Source: Ceriagrion tenellum
Taxonomy: Eukaryota; Arthropoda; Insecta; Odonata; Coenagrionidae
Reading direction: 5' to 3'
Assembly: GCA_963169105.1 (NCBI GenBank)
Contig: OY720634.1
Location: 115,232,430 to 115,296,429 of the forward strand
Length of the DNA stretch: 64,000 nt
Below are positions 23,486 through 35,061 of the stretch, one piece after another. Position 1 is the first letter of the stretch. The number at the start of each line of letters is the position of its first letter. The notes under the pieces are model-generated. The model was given only the letters and a program-made list of their open reading frames with translations. It had not been told where the DNA came from and ran no database searches. The position numbers and the translations under genes were made by a program.

Positions 23486-24514
23486 TACTAACTCTCAAAT
23501 AATAAGGTTATGCAGCAAATTTCGTTTCCCCACAAATATTGTGCATGCCGTTATGCTTATTTACTGATGTAGTAAGCTACGGTATTATTATGCGTATCAC
23601 ATTAACCATGGCATTTGAATAAGATGTATCGATTTCACAAGTCACTTTCACTCACCACCCATCATTTCATTAACGTTTATATTCTGGGGAAATTTTCTCC
23701 TGCACGATTAGCTGAATTATAATAGTATTCATTGACATCATCCACGATGCGAAGCACCGTCCTCCGTGGCTACGTAGCTCTGTACATCCGCACTACGTTG
23801 TTGACGATAGTTAATTGGTCGCTATGATCTTTTAGCACGGAGCTGATGAGTTGTAGTTTAAGCGTGTTTATCTTTTCAATGTACAAATTACATGGATCGA
23901 AAGTGATAGTTCGGAGATTTTTCGCCACATACGTAATGGCTACTGTTCAAAAATACCAACCCAATCGACTAAACACTTTTTTCCCAAAAATGCCATCGAT
24001 AACTGGCTTAAATTATCAAAGATATTCATTTCCTCAGATTTTATGTGATTTTTCAAAATTTCTCCGAGGGACTTTTATAAATAATTTATTTTGAAGATCA
24101 CTTCCTCATTAATTTTGCACTTAAAATAATAAAAAAAGAGATAATGACGTAACTACTATATTTTGAAATGTGATGAAATTGCCATCGGAGATTTTTTAAA
24201 TGTAGCAGCTAAAAAGCTTAAAAAAATAAGGAGGATATGTCCTCCCGAGTAAAGACGAAGGATTTTAGCGTTGAATAAATACTTAGAAACCTTACTATGA
24301 ACGAGCATGGTATATTTTTATCCAAATAGCAGAGAAATATTTTACCAGAATCATGGTCAATCAATGGTCATGCGCAAATTGGCAGATTTTTATTTTTAAC
24401 ATGATTTTTAAGAAAAAACTGATCAAAAATAATATTATTATGAACAAAAAAGTCCGCATAATAATGACATAAATCACATACCTCATGCAATCGTTCAACT
24501 CCTTTTTTAATGTA
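23486..24514. other. No recognised feature
   Basis: AT-rich. A small perfect palindromic word, GGAGGATATGTCCTCC, lies at about 24230. Confidence 0.4.
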
Positions 24515-24670
24515 AGTTAATTAACGAATTCTCGTAGATAAGATCATTTTGGTAATGTTGGTCCTCTCCATAAATACCAATCAACACTGGGATTGGGGTT
24601 TCCCCAATTCTGGAATTTAGGTCTCCCATTAAGAGTATGTCATCATTGCTCGCTTTTGCTTTGTTCCTTT
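24515..24670 (-). mobile_element. LINE endonuclease domain fragment, minus
   Basis: On the minus strand one frame reads NDDILLMGDLNSRIG, the GD(F/L)N(A/S)R(I/V)G motif of L1/RTE-type apurinic endonucleases, followed by IGIYGEDQ, like the G.HGE...N motif. Downstream (lower coordinates) a decayed DLIYENSLINL matches the usual NG..LI.F. segment. No flanking reverse transcriptase is visible, so this is an isolated internal piece. Confidence 0.65.
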
Positions 24671-25196
24671 TTGGTTAATTATCCTTATCAATGGTTCCTT
24701 TCAAATTAAGCATGTACAATTAAATTGACATAGATTCAGTAATATCTAACGAATTTGCCAAGGAATTAAACAGAATGGTAAGGAATTTATACGGAGAGTG
24801 CCAGGGAATTCTACGCAATGAGCCAGGAAACTCAGTAGAAAATACTTAAAAAAGTGTTTTTTTACACTTTAAGGAATGTATGCAAACCTGCCCAGGGAAT
24901 TCCGTAGAAACATTTCTTAAAGAAAGAGTTCAAGTTTACCAAGATTGTACTCATGGTGCGTCACATTAAGAAAATCTCCAATCATTTCTCCAGAAGCGGT
25001 TATTTAAAACATATTCGTTCTCCATTTCTTTCTCTCTGGGATGATAGTGATTATGGCGATAGACATTTCAATCTCGCTCTCCGAAAATTGACCTGTCAAG
25101 AGGCCCCCCTCAATGCAGTCATTCACCTTGGCTGTTTAGGTCATACTACTTCATCGTTGAGTTTGGAAGCAGAGAATGAGATGTTAACCCGTCAAT
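24671..25196. other. No recognised gene
   Basis: AT-rich. The words CCAGGGAATTCTACG and CCAGGGAATTCCGTAG near 24810 and 24895 suggest an old local duplication. Confidence 0.4.
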
Positions 25197-25565
25197 GGAT
25201 TCTACATCTACATACTACCCTGAGAGCTGCTGCATTGGCATGTGGCAGGGGTGGTTAGGACACTGTCGTGTAAAGATGTAAGGGATAAGGTTTTGGGAGG
25301 AGAAATGGTGACGTGTATCATGGGAGTTTATTTAGTGGAGTTCAGTTTTTTATTTGTGTTTGGTAATTGTGCGCGGAAAGAACGAATTTTGTACCTATCT
25401 GTTCGGCAATGTATCTCTCTCATTTTATCGCTTCTATCAGACCTAGAGATGTAGTGAGGCGTCATGATAATATTCTCTGTGTTTCTCGGAAAATTGGATC
25501 ATTGTGGAGAGAGCTATCTGTATTGCTTGTCCGAGTTAGGATGATCCGAGTCTCCTAAGGTTATC
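25197..25565 (-). mobile_element. LINE family B 3' end, minus
   Basis: Read on the minus strand this ends in GGTAGTATGTAGATGTAGAA at about 25199. It holds TTATCCCTTACATCTTTACA, CTCCACTAAATAAACTCCCA and ATCTCTAGGTCTGATAGAAG, all shared with the copies at 12.4 and 28.2 kb. Further upstream in the element a decayed ENIIMTPHYIS can be read. It is 5'-truncated near 25565. The plus-strand open frames over it are shadows. Confidence 0.8.
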
Positions 25566-26960
25566 AAGTCGTTATGAATTGGTTTTATAAAAACACTGAA
25601 ACTATGTATATCGACCTATATGGTCGTAAAAGTTGAAAATAACCACTGATTCGTTTTCCATTGTAAAATGAATAATATGTTGAAAATTTTATGAGTACCC
25701 TTTACTGCACCAAAATTACATTTACGAGTATATCCTTTCCAGTGAAAGGAGAATATATTTCAATGTTTGAATTAGGCAAAATATCACGAAATACCTATCT
25801 ACAGTGCTCTTGGCAGCCAATCACTTCCAGAGACGATTCATTTTTAAGAACCATCCCGTATAGTGTGTGTTCGGCATTTTACCGCAAAAAATTAGAAAAT
25901 ATCGAAAAAATATACGCAGAAATGATAAATCGATAAAAATTTTAAAGTGTATCCACTTCTATTTGCTATATAACCATTTAACGCCGTCAAACTTTGCTTA
26001 TACTATGCATGTAGAACATCCATATATATGAACAGCGAGCATTATAGGACTGCTTATTCATTCACTCTGTCTGCCTGCTCTGCATATAGATAATATTCAC
26101 ACTTCCGGACTCGGACAACACTTCAATTTGACCTCATATCAGCACAAAACTCTTCAGATAACAAACGAAGTTAGCACAGATAGTCGAGTTCAAAAACGGC
26201 CATTTTAGAGGCAGTGGTAGTGATAACAGCCCGCAAAAGCCTAGCAGCAAACAAACGTCTAGTCATTCCTTAAGTCGGCTTTCATTCTTCTACTCGAGCT
26301 ATGATCCCATTCTCAAAGGACTTGAGAGCCAGCATCCCGTTGCTCTGAATCCCTCGGAAAGTTTTTCAAAATTGACAACGAGGTGGTGTTCCTATAGTGT
26401 TTGAAAAGTTCTGGGAAAGTCGGAAAGTGATTTATTAATTTTAATAATAGTCCCGAAAGTCCCAATTTCCTTAAAGAAATTTGCTTGAATTTGCTTGAAA
26501 GAAGCAAATCACCACCTTTTGTCTATTAAATAACTGGAAATCTTTAAAAATCCGTACAAGTGAACAATGTGGCATTAAAATTAGAAGCTCTTAAAAATGA
26601 TAACCAATTCCGGACAATTGTACTAAGAAAAAATGCTTTTCAGATACATGAACCTGATCAACATACAGAAATTGGTTTTGAAAAGAGGATAAAATCCGTT
26701 TCTTCCAGAGGGATTACAAAAAGCTGAGGTATAACTCGGAGCACATTTACAATAATGGGTCGTTTCCGGGGAAAAACGGTGATGTCACGTGAAAAATGGG
26801 ACGAATTTTGAGATTGAATAAGTGCAAGCACCGTTACTGATGACATTGATTTTCTGAAGCAATACTTGCTTTAAGATTATAATTAGTAGATATACTTACG
26901 TCCGTGTATTCTTTAATGCATTGTGTTAAGAAATGCTATATCCATTGATTTTCTCCTGCA
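25566..26960. other. No recognised feature
   Basis: AT-rich. Short open frames on both strands lack recognisable motifs. Confidence 0.45.
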
Positions 26961-27039
26961 ATCTCTATTTTTATGTTCATAATTTGCCGTCATACGGCAC
27001 ATATTTTAAAGAATCGTTTTGAATACGTACTTCCTTAAT

Positions 27040-27205
27040 ATATGATTTCAAATTTTCCTGGCGAATCGTATTAATAAAGTTCTCACGGGCTTCAAACCAG
27101 GTTACACAGTGTTTAACTGCCAACGTTTCTGTGACTGAGTCCGGCACCGTCTTCAGGGCACAAACTGACATTTTTTTTTAAATGTCAGTGTGTGCCCTGA
27201 AGACG
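27040..27205 (-). mobile_element. Penelope-like terminal region with inverted duplication
   Basis: On the minus strand the block CCTGAAGACGGTGCCGGACT, CAGTCACAGAAACGTTGGCA and TGTAACCTGGTTTGAAGCCC parallels the end of the Penelope-like remnant at 51.74-51.82 kb (GATGATGGCGGAGCCAGCC ... TTACCTAACCTGGTGGAAAA). The first 26 bases of the block are repeated in reverse orientation across a 6-T loop, giving arms 27148-27173 and 27180-27205 with one mismatch. Inverted end copies are known for Penelope-like elements. No coding part remains here. Confidence 0.45.
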
Positions 27206-27784
27206 ATGGCGTTATTTATTATTATTTTAACTTCGATTTTTCTCAATAAGGTATTATTTTCATTTACAACATTCATAGTGGGAGGTATTTACAAAGGCTC
27301 GACTTTCATTTACACCAAACCTTTTTCTGACTGCACTTCTTGCCTCGCGTATTTTTTTTTGTTCATCACTCTTATTTCTTTTCCTTTCTTCTATGTGCTT
27401 ACTCCACATCCTCCATCCAACTTTGCAACCTCGTCCTTTTTTATTCTCATTCGGCTATGTTTTTTGTATTTTTTACCATTTTACTGTAACTTTTACTTAG
27501 AAAAATACTTTTCAGATACATGAACCTTGCTCATGCTCATAATTGTTGTTAGATAGTTACCCTCATAATACAAAAAGAAAAATATATTAACTATAGTTTC
27601 TGCATTTTTCCTGTGTATTTCCACTTATTTGCCATACCTCGATGGTAAACCATGATGATGAGAGAACCACTTATTTGACGCTTATATTTTCCTTTAAATA
27701 TAACCTTTCACGCTCATCTTCATAACATTTCAATGACTCTATATCGCTTGAATTAGGGAAGTACTCGCTAACAGCTATGTAAAT
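27206..27784. other. T-rich sequence, no recognised gene
   Basis: A 113-codon plus open frame (27182-27523) is hydrophobic because the DNA is T-rich. It begins inside the hairpin arm of the preceding repeat, and I do not support it as a gene. Confidence 0.4.
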
Positions 27785-27829
27785 GAGTTGAATTATATAA
27801 ACTTTTTTAGTGCATCGGCCACTGTCTGG
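27785..27829 (+). repeat. 45-bp dispersed repeat, copy 1
   Basis: GAGTTGAATTATATAAACTT...TAGTGCATCGGCCACTGTCTGG recurs at 29471-29515 with a few changes. Its family is unknown. Confidence 0.7.
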
Positions 27830-28202
27830 ATATACAGATCACTCACCGAATCTCTCTCACCAACTTTCTTTCCTCTCCCATCGTCATCAATACATTCGCA
27901 CTCTTCCTCACACTTGCCAACCGGCTCGCCCTCTCCATTTCTCTCTTCATCCACAACTCACAAGTCTACGTTCCAAATAAATCCTCTATCAGTCTCGAAC
28001 AAGTTAATGAGCAATACTACCTTGAGCTCTCATCTTTATTACACTTCTTTAATTTATTCGCTCAGACTCTGATATTAATAACCATGTCTCTCCTTCTCAG
28101 GCCTAAAGGTGACGAAACTAATGGCATTGAAACAATGTACCGAATACATTTTAGATTTTTGCGTTGTGATAATTAGTATCAACTGCAAAGTCCAAATAAT
28201 AT

Positions 28203-28640
28203 TCTGCATCTACATACTACCATGCAAGCCGCCGTATGGGCGTGTAGCAGGGCGTTAGGACGCCTGCCGTGTAAAGATGTAAGGGATAAGGTTTTGGGAG
28301 ATGAAATGGTGACGTGTATTATGGGAGTGTATTTAGTGGAGTTCAGATTTTTTTGTAATCGCTTATTGTGCGCGGGAAGAACGAGATTTTTTTACCCATC
28401 TGTTCAGCAATGTATCTCTCCGATTTTATCGCTTCTGTCAGACCTAGAGATGTAGTGAAGCGTCATGATAATATTTTCTTTGTCGCTCTGAAACACACCA
28501 GTTCTGAATTTCTAAAGCAAGCTAAGATTAGTGTGTAGCCTTCGAGTCTCTTGGGTATCCCATCTAAATCCCTCTAAAAGTTGTGAAACACTATATGTTC
28601 GCTCGTAGCAGTAGATATTTCTCACATACAGCAATTTCTG
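28203..28640 (-). mobile_element. LINE family B 3' end, minus
   Basis: The minus strand ends in GGTAGTATGTAGATGCAGAA and contains the shared 3' untranslated words (CTTATCCCTTACATCTTTAC, CACTCCCATAATACACGTCA). Upstream a decayed frame reads ATSEHSVSQLLEGFRWD, then ETRRLH and FRTGVFQSDKENII, aligning with the window-start copy (ATSEHGISQLLEGLRWE, FRTGVYQIDKENIN). This shows that the tail and the reverse transcriptase C-terminus belong to one family. Frameshifts and stops are frequent. It is truncated near 28640. Confidence 0.85.
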
Positions 28641-28699
28641 CATCCTCCTTAACAACTATCTCCTCAAGATTGGACACTCCTGCCGCTCCCTTCGCCCTA

Positions 28700-29090
28700 T
28701 CGTTGATGTGTGTTTCGCAGTTGCGTTTCCGGTCGCTGAACTCATTGTCAGCTGCGGGGGGACCCTGCTAACTCCCCCGGGCCATGAGCCCTCTTATCCC
28801 GCCACTCTCCGCGCTTTTGACGTGCCTGCATTCTATTTTTCTCGCCACTCCCTTAAAACCCTCCACATTCCCCTCTCTTCCCCTGCTCTCCTCCCCCTCT
28901 TCTTTTGCCCTTCTTTTTCTCCTCAAACTCTCTTCCCCTCTCCCCTCCTCCCCCTCCTGCTCCTACCCCACCGCCGCCATATTCTCTTATTCCCTTCCGC
29001 ACGCCCTCCTAATCTTCACTCCTTGCCTACCAATGGACCAAGAACTAACTCCTATGCGTCTTCCTCATATCCCTCTTGAGACATTAAATT
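28700..29090. other. GC-rich segment and polypyrimidine tract
   Basis: CpG-containing sequence (28700-28850) is followed by a long C/T tract (about 28855-28970). Overlapping serine/proline/leucine-rich open frames here follow from composition. Confidence 0.5.
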
Positions 29091-29470
29091 GAGCTTCACT
29101 ACCGTTCTCAGCTTTTTCTATATGTTTCACGGCCCCCTCTCGCGTGTGTTAGAAGACGGTAAATTTTTGATGCGTCGAGTATAATGAAGATAGAACACAG
29201 GCAATTTGGGAAACTAGTATATTTAACAGAACATAGCGAAAGCGCCAGATCACACGTTCCCCGTGCTCTGGCGATATAGTAAGTAGAGGTATATACACAT
29301 GAACCGGGATCTAATAGTCCTACACAACTAGACAATTAGACGTCCAAGGCGGACGAACACTTCAGTAAACGATCGGATAGGTATCCTTCCGTTCGCTATT
29401 ACACATGAAACTCCATTTAACTTAAAGAGCTTCTTCCAACAAGTGCAGGTATTTTCTCCCTTCAGTAATA
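29091..29470. other. No recognised feature
   Basis: A mixed-composition spacer. Confidence 0.4.
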
Positions 29471-29515
29471 AGTTGAATTACAACAGATTTTTCTAGTGTA
29501 TCGGCCACTGTCTGG
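29471..29515 (+). repeat. 45-bp dispersed repeat, copy 2
   Basis: AAGTTGAATTACAACAGATT...TAGTGTATCGGCCACTGTCTGG, the partner of 27785-27829. Confidence 0.7.
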
Positions 29516-29875
29516 TCATACGGCACCACACGCACATCGACTAGTAGTGGAAATTTCGAAGCTGAAGTACGTTTTCAATTTATGTACGAACCAAGTGTAT
29601 CTCGTCACCATACACTCTTAGCAGTGAATGCCGTATCCGTCTAGCGAATATCGGAAATCAAGTTTTCTTTGTACAAGTCATTGTCTGAAGGTAATCTACA
29701 GATCAACCCACCTCAAGGGTGAGTGGCTGGGGGTCACACAACACCAGGCATTCGCCAACTGTCAAACACAGTTACCAACTGTGTGTTTGTTATCCCCACT
29801 GCTTCGCCCACCCGCATCCATTATCGGCAGTCATTTGTGCGAAGATTTGTTCGTCGCAGCCCTTCACTCGAGTCT

Positions 29876-30240
29876 CTAATCAGTCAATAGCTCGGCAATG
29901 GCCGTGGCCATTTCCCCAATTGATAGTTCATATTTTTTCCAGATGTTATCTGTCATTGGTCTTCCCCTTCCTGTCCTTTTCCTTCCTGGGGAATACATGT
30001 TTTCAGTTTTCAGCAGATTGTTTAGTCTCCGAATCTTTCCATTAAGTTTAAATTCTTGACTTCGTTGAGATTGCATCAATCAAGCTCATCATCTCTCCTC
30101 CCCAGCTCTTCCAAGAATTATGTCTGGATATTTCCCCCGACCATTTGACCTTCATCATTCTTCGATAGCATTACATTAACACTCCTTAAAACCTCCTTTG
30201 TTCTGTTTCTGTCATCATTGCCGCATTCCTTGGGTAACCA
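29876..30240 (-). mobile_element. RTE-like LINE C-terminal fragment, minus (family E)
   Basis: The minus strand encodes CYRRMMKVKWSGE, corresponding to W.WRRMLKI.W.D in related LINEs. A short decayed section follows, then GRKRTGRGRPMTDNIWKKY (the GRGRPR block) and an end at a TGA near 29877. The terminal segment matches neither family A nor family D, so I label it E. The 67-codon minus open frame 29876-30079 is its last part; it is not a host gene. Confidence 0.65.
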
Positions 30241-30520
30241 TTAGTGGTATTGGTACTCAAGGGAGTTTTTTTTTTACAAGCAACAAGCAGAGATGTTTAC
30301 ATAGTTCCTCGCATCTCTTTTTCGCTGAGTAGGGATGTTCCGTTCGCATTATTATACATTGAAGTGCTTCCTTATTTCGATGCACATAAGGGTAGCTGTC
30401 GACAGGCTTTTCATATGATAGAATGCCTTCATTGCTTGAGCTATTTGGCTCAACGTATTCTCTCCCATTCTCGTCCCTCGATCTGAAAATAGAATTTGAT
30501 CGAAAATGCTCGTCCTCTGT
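30241..30520. other. No recognised feature
   Basis: A spacer with a T-run at about 30268. Confidence 0.4.
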
Positions 30521-30780
30521 ATACTAAGGTCCCCCTACTGGCGGCGCGCGATGGAAACTTCGCGTCGACTGTTCAGCAAGCGTATGTATGGCCGCTTGAG
30601 CTCTCTCCACCGAACGAGGAGGAAAAGAAAACATGCTCGAAAGGGTGGAGACGTAGTACATTAGCACCCAAGGATGCTCGCCCATCTGCTCGCGCGCTAA
30701 GCCAGTTGGGCTCATCTGTCCCGAATTTTTCTTCTTCGAGGCCGTCGTAAGGATCATGTCCCACGGTACAAGTTTCTCTG
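30521..30780. other. GC/CpG-rich patch, open on both strands
   Basis: CpG-rich words (GGCGGCGCGCGATGG, GCGTCGACTG, CGCGCGC) set this off from its AT-rich surroundings. Open frames occur on both strands (30496-30750 plus, 30524-30796 minus) without recognisable motifs. It could be a promoter-type CpG patch or an old element. Confidence 0.35.
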
Positions 30781-31529
30781 AGATTTTCTCTTGCACTTAG
30801 GTCTTTGCAAATTGGAAAAGCGTTCCCTTGACCAGAATCGAATCATGGGCTTTCGGCTTCTAGGAACAATGCGCAGACCACTACGTAAGTCAGAACCCCA
30901 GATAACCAGAGCATTTATAAAAAATAAGCAGTCACACGTCGATCACGGTCAATCCAATATTGCAAGACTAGGTTGTGCTTGAAGAAAGACGCAATCCTCT
31001 GGCATTTGCTAAATTTCAGGTCAGCTTTAATTCCTACCCAGATTTCTCGGTCTTGTAAACTAGTTCCCCTCCCCCTCATCCAAACAAATTTTTTCCAATC
31101 GCCTTCATGAAATTTTAAGGAGAAAACTCTATCCATTTACTCTGCTTATTCAATAGGGTTATTACGCGTGATGCTAATTACCCAAAAAGTAAATGCTCTG
31201 CTTGATGTAAGTAAGTTTAATTTAAATGTCACATCGTGATAGCGCAAATACACACTGTTGTTATATAACACTTTTTATAATGTAACGATCTCGCATCTGT
31301 TGATCGTTTCTGATGTATGTATACTGTTGTGACATTGGTAATTGGTTACAAAGTTTTACTTGTCTTGGTATCATACGTTTGCGCAGAAATTTTGGTATTT
31401 CATGCATTCAATCATTCATTTGGTTTTCCGACTATCGCCAGTTTTTTGGCAGTCCATAACTTAACCTCCTTTCTTTGTAACTATACTCATTTTCTTCTAG
31501 CTTACTATCCATGTAAATAAATTACTCTT
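30781..31529. other. No recognised feature
   Basis: AT-rich, no motif. Confidence 0.4.
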
Positions 31530-32019
31530 CTAGTTCCAGTTTGTGCTTAGTTATTTTTAAGACCAGCCTTGCTTTTTTCCTAGAGAATCTCACTACTTTT
31601 GTTTTCTTACGGTTTTCCTTGATCCCGCATTTCCCGCTCAGTTATCTAATGGATCTACTAAAGCTGATAATCCCTTCGTAAATCGACTAACCAAAGCCTG
31701 GTTATCCGTGAGTCTAACCGACTTAATCAGCTTGCCTTCTACATTGACTTTCACGTCTAAATCTTCCACTTTCCTCGGCATAACTATTAAAAATAAAAGC
31801 TGACAACGGGTACCCCCGTCGCATCCCACGTCCTCTAACTTCCCGCCCAGATTTGTCAGCTACCCTCACCTGTGCCCCCGGGGCCATGTGTGACATTCTG
31901 AAGAGACGTCCATCCCGTCGATCAATTATTCTTTTCACCTGTATCTGTATTAGTTTTTCCCAATCAACTCTGTCGATATACCCCACAAAGTTCTTCTCCC
32001 AGCCCACTGGACTCAACAC
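31530..32019 (-). mobile_element. RTE-like LINE reverse transcriptase core fragment, minus
   Basis: The minus strand carries the palm of a LINE reverse transcriptase in order: GYIDRVDWEKLI (motif A region; the DYEKAFDRVDW type has lost its first part), GRGMRRGYPLSAFIFNSYAEE (motif B, normally GVRQGCPLSP..FN.Y.E), then after a frameshift EGKLIKSVRLTDNQALVS (motif C; the usual FADD is now LTDN, so a catalytic aspartate is lost), and finally GIKENRKKTKVVRFSRKKA. The first and second parts come from different frames (31723-32019 and 31638-31829). It is catalytically dead and has neither endonuclease nor tail. Confidence 0.85.
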
Positions 32020-33007
32020 TCCTCCCTCCTGTAACCTTCTTCAGCAGCGTACTACCCCCTCTCATTACATCCTTTACCTACTTGTATTGTTTCTCCGAAT
32101 CTTCTCTGTCAATATCTCTACTGAATCTCGTGGTAGCACACCCATCGCGCCAGAAGAAAGTAAGTTTTCCTACGTTAATGAGACAGCTCATGGCTGGACT
32201 AAATAGTGGTGAGTCTAGGGGCCAAAACGACAAAAAAACAGCATATACTACATCCTGTGGTAACCCTAAACGATGGTAAGCTAACACGAACGCAATCGCT
32301 CCGTGTAACTTGTTATTGTAGCGACCTAGTAGTTATTGGTGTATTTTCAGACAATAATATTGATAGTTTTGGGAACTCTCGAGATTCACTCTTCGGATTT
32401 TATTTTCGAAAGTTATGCCAACAGCTTAATTTATGTATCTCGACACCGAATAATCTACACTCACCGACCTTCTTCTATACCCGGTATCTTCAACCCTCAT
32501 TGATATATGATATTCAACGAGCACATGTACACCCGAGACTATTCATTATGTTGACAGTCGATCAAATGTTTCCATAATTTGCACGACGAAATGGGGAAAA
32601 TTAAAGGATTACATTATTATGATGTTGAAAACTCTAAGAAAAGCACTTATTTTTATCTAAAAAAAATGTCATTTTTTCAATAAAAAAATAGTTTTTGGAG
32701 CACTTGCCCACCGTTAAGTAAGCGTAATCTTTAATGCCCATGCCATGGCATTTGTTCTTGGATTAAAATGGATATATTGACCAATTAATCTCGTAGAGAT
32801 ACAATAAGAGCCGAGCATCGAAGTTAACGTGGGATATGTTAATTATATAAATGCAATGTAAACATTACTTGATTTCGATATCACTGCTGAGAATTCAAGA
32901 GTAAAAATGATGTACTGACATAGTTCTTTGATAGACATTTACAATCATCAAAGAATACTTGAGACTTTGAGAATATACGTTTGCTCTGATTCTCATCACC
33001 ATTGGTA
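32020..33007. other. No recognised gene
   Basis: The first 150 bases may still belong to the adjoining minus-strand LINE (a decayed EILTEKIRR can be read). A 123-codon plus open frame at 32206-32577 has no recognised motif. Confidence 0.35.
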
Positions 33008-33597
33008 GTTCAATCCTAAGATTTCTTGACTGCAGTCCTCCACCCTCCCCTATCTAATGCTAGTTCCCTTACCTCCTGGTATCTCTTCCTATACAATTGC
33101 CTCTTTATTTGGTCCATTAAATTATTCCTGGGTCTTTATCTAGTGACTTTTTCCTCTATTTCACCTTCAACTATGTTCTTCACAAACCCATTGTGTCTCA
33201 GGGTGTGTCCAATTAATCTTGTTCTTCTTATCTCTATGGTATTCCATATGGTACTTTCCTCTTAAACTCATCTGTACACTACATAATTTCCTATTTTGTC
33301 CGTTCACTTCATCTTTAGCATCGTCCTCCAGCACCAGGTTTCGAAGGCCTCTAATCTCTTCTGGTCTGCTTTTCAAATGGCCCATGTTTCCGATTCGTAG
33401 AGTGCTACGCTCCACACGAATATTTTCACTTACTGTCTCCTGGTTTGTAGTCCTAGCTTCTTTGAGCACAGCAGGTGTCTTTTTCCCATGAACGCCTTCT
33501 TAGCTTGGGCTACTCTCCGCCTAATGTCTGTTGTACTTCTTCCGTCGCACGTGATGGTACTTTTGACATTCAGTTTCTCTGATTCTATCCACTAACA
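33008..33597 (-). mobile_element. LINE family A 3' fragment, minus
   Basis: It starts on the right (33597) with AQAKKAFMG...-type sequence and runs leftward through the ETWC/RPEEIRGL, RKLCSVQMSL and INWTHPETQWVCEEH readings of several frames. These correspond to the AFETWCWRRM, NDEVYRR and WIGHTLRHNGF blocks of the other copies. It ends in TCTTAGGATTGAACTACCAA on the minus strand (33005-33025). It is 5'-truncated and frameshifted. The 3' terminus is the same as in the copies at 20.5, 37.4 and 52.6 kb. Confidence 0.8.
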
Positions 33598-34307
33598 TAA
33601 GGTTACCATGAACACCTTGACGATTAATAACAATCAGAAACATAAATTTTGGTCTTAATGAACTAATTCAAAATTAGCGATGGGCACCAATACTTTTTGG
33701 TCTCATTAAGAGAAAATTTTACGTTCTAACGGCCACTATATTTCGGAGTAGCCTGCGCTCTGAAATGGCGACGGGATATTTCAACCAAGCCGCGGCATAT
33801 TCCAAGAGCAGAGAGCAACTTGCTTTAGCGCGATATCTATCTTCCTGCTTGCTCACCATCATTGTGAAAGGAGGAAAAGTCGTCCCTTTTGGCGTGAGTG
33901 TATAAAACTCTTTCAGGTTTTATATAGTCTTTTAGGTTCCCGCAATGGGACAATTACTTGCAATACGAGTCCAAAAAAAACTATCATCTGCCATCCCTTG
34001 AGGAATGTTTTGAACAGTGACGTCATTCGAAGCGCGGGCTGCGAGTATTTTTTGCACCGCAATGCGTCTGCCGAGGAGAGGACCGCCATGTGGCTTCAGT
34101 CATCTCTGCTTACGCGTCCACCATCACGAAGAATCACATGTGTCCGCCTTGACGATCCAAAAGTCACCTTATGTAACCGTTCGTAAGGGTTTTAGATCCA
34201 AATTTGCTGGTTTTACTCGACCTTAGAAAGGCTGAGGTGTACATTTGGAGGAAAATAAGCAGAGTGGTAAGGATATGATGAAGATCATTATTGGAGAGGA
34301 CGATTAA
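33598..34307. other. No recognised gene
   Basis: Contains a TATA-like TATAAAA at about 33901 and a GC-richer patch at 34020-34230 with two overlapping plus open frames, neither recognised. Confidence 0.35.
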
Positions 34308-34372
34308 CGAACGAGCATAACACAGCTGATGGAAGAATTATTAGCTGGTTGGGAGCCACTAGAGACTCGAAG
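34308..34372 (+). mobile_element. LINE family B reverse transcriptase scrap
   Basis: A single open run reads SITQLMEELLAGWEPLETRR, aligning with GISQLLEGLRWEPIETRR of the window-start copy. Only about 22 codons remain; it abuts an unrelated minus-strand LINE fragment at 34380. Confidence 0.6.
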
Positions 34373-34379
34373 GCTACAC

Positions 34380-34845
34380 ACTTCTTCTCTGGTCAGCAAT
34401 CCGTAGATTGGTTTGCATTGGTTTGCCGTCTCCATTCCGCTCTATCTTGTGCCAGTCTCTTCCACTCCAAGTAGGAATGGCAGCCCGTATCCTCTACAAT
34501 TCGTTCAATGTATTCCTTTCTTGATCTGCCTCTCGCGCTTGTACCCTGAACTGAGTCCTATATAATGATTCCTAATACTTCCTCGTGTCTTGTGGTGTGG
34601 CCTATCAGGTGTCTCGTCTCTTTCTCATTGTGTTCCACAGACACGGCACCCCATCAGCTCTCTGTAGTACCTCTTTGTTAGTCTCCCTCTATATCCAAGA
34701 TATTTAGAGGATTCTCCGGTAGCACCACATCTCTAAGGCCCCTATTCTCTTTCTTCCATTCATGCCAAGTGTCCATGTCTCACTTCCATAAAGCAAGACA
34801 CTCCACACATCTGTCTTGAGTAGGAGTTTCCTTAAATGCAAATTA
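34380..34845 (-). mobile_element. RTE-like LINE C-terminal fragment, minus
   Basis: The minus strand reads, across several frames, VECLALWK/LYGSETWTLGMNG, GLRDVVLPENPL (from a GALEMWCYRRIL-like frame), TRHLIGHTTRHEEVLGIII, GTSARGRSRKEYIERI and WKRLAQDRAEWRRQTN. The order LYG.ETW, W.YRR, IGH..RH, GR.RK.YI..I, LA.DR..WR is that of RTE-type LINEs. It differs in sequence from families A and D. Stops and frameshifts are frequent. Confidence 0.75.
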
Positions 34846-35061
34846 ATGTTGCTGGATGTTATGACTACACACTAGGAGTAGATTACTCGAAAAGTATCCA
34901 ATTCAGTGGGATAATGCAGAGGATAGAATTAGTATCCCGATTTAAATCTCTGGAACTGCAAAAATTGATACGTACCGCCGAACTGATGAGTTAAAAATTC
35001 CTTCTTTCATCACACCACTACTGATTATAACGAAAACGGAGCGAGAGACGAACACTCCAAC

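Noticed and set aside
27182..27523. 113-codon hydrophobic frame that might be a membrane protein
   Set aside because: Hydrophobicity follows from T-rich DNA, and its start lies in the arm of a repeat-derived hairpin.
28708..29092. Two plus-strand open frames over 100 codons
   Set aside because: Composition artefact of a C/T tract; no motif and no splice context.
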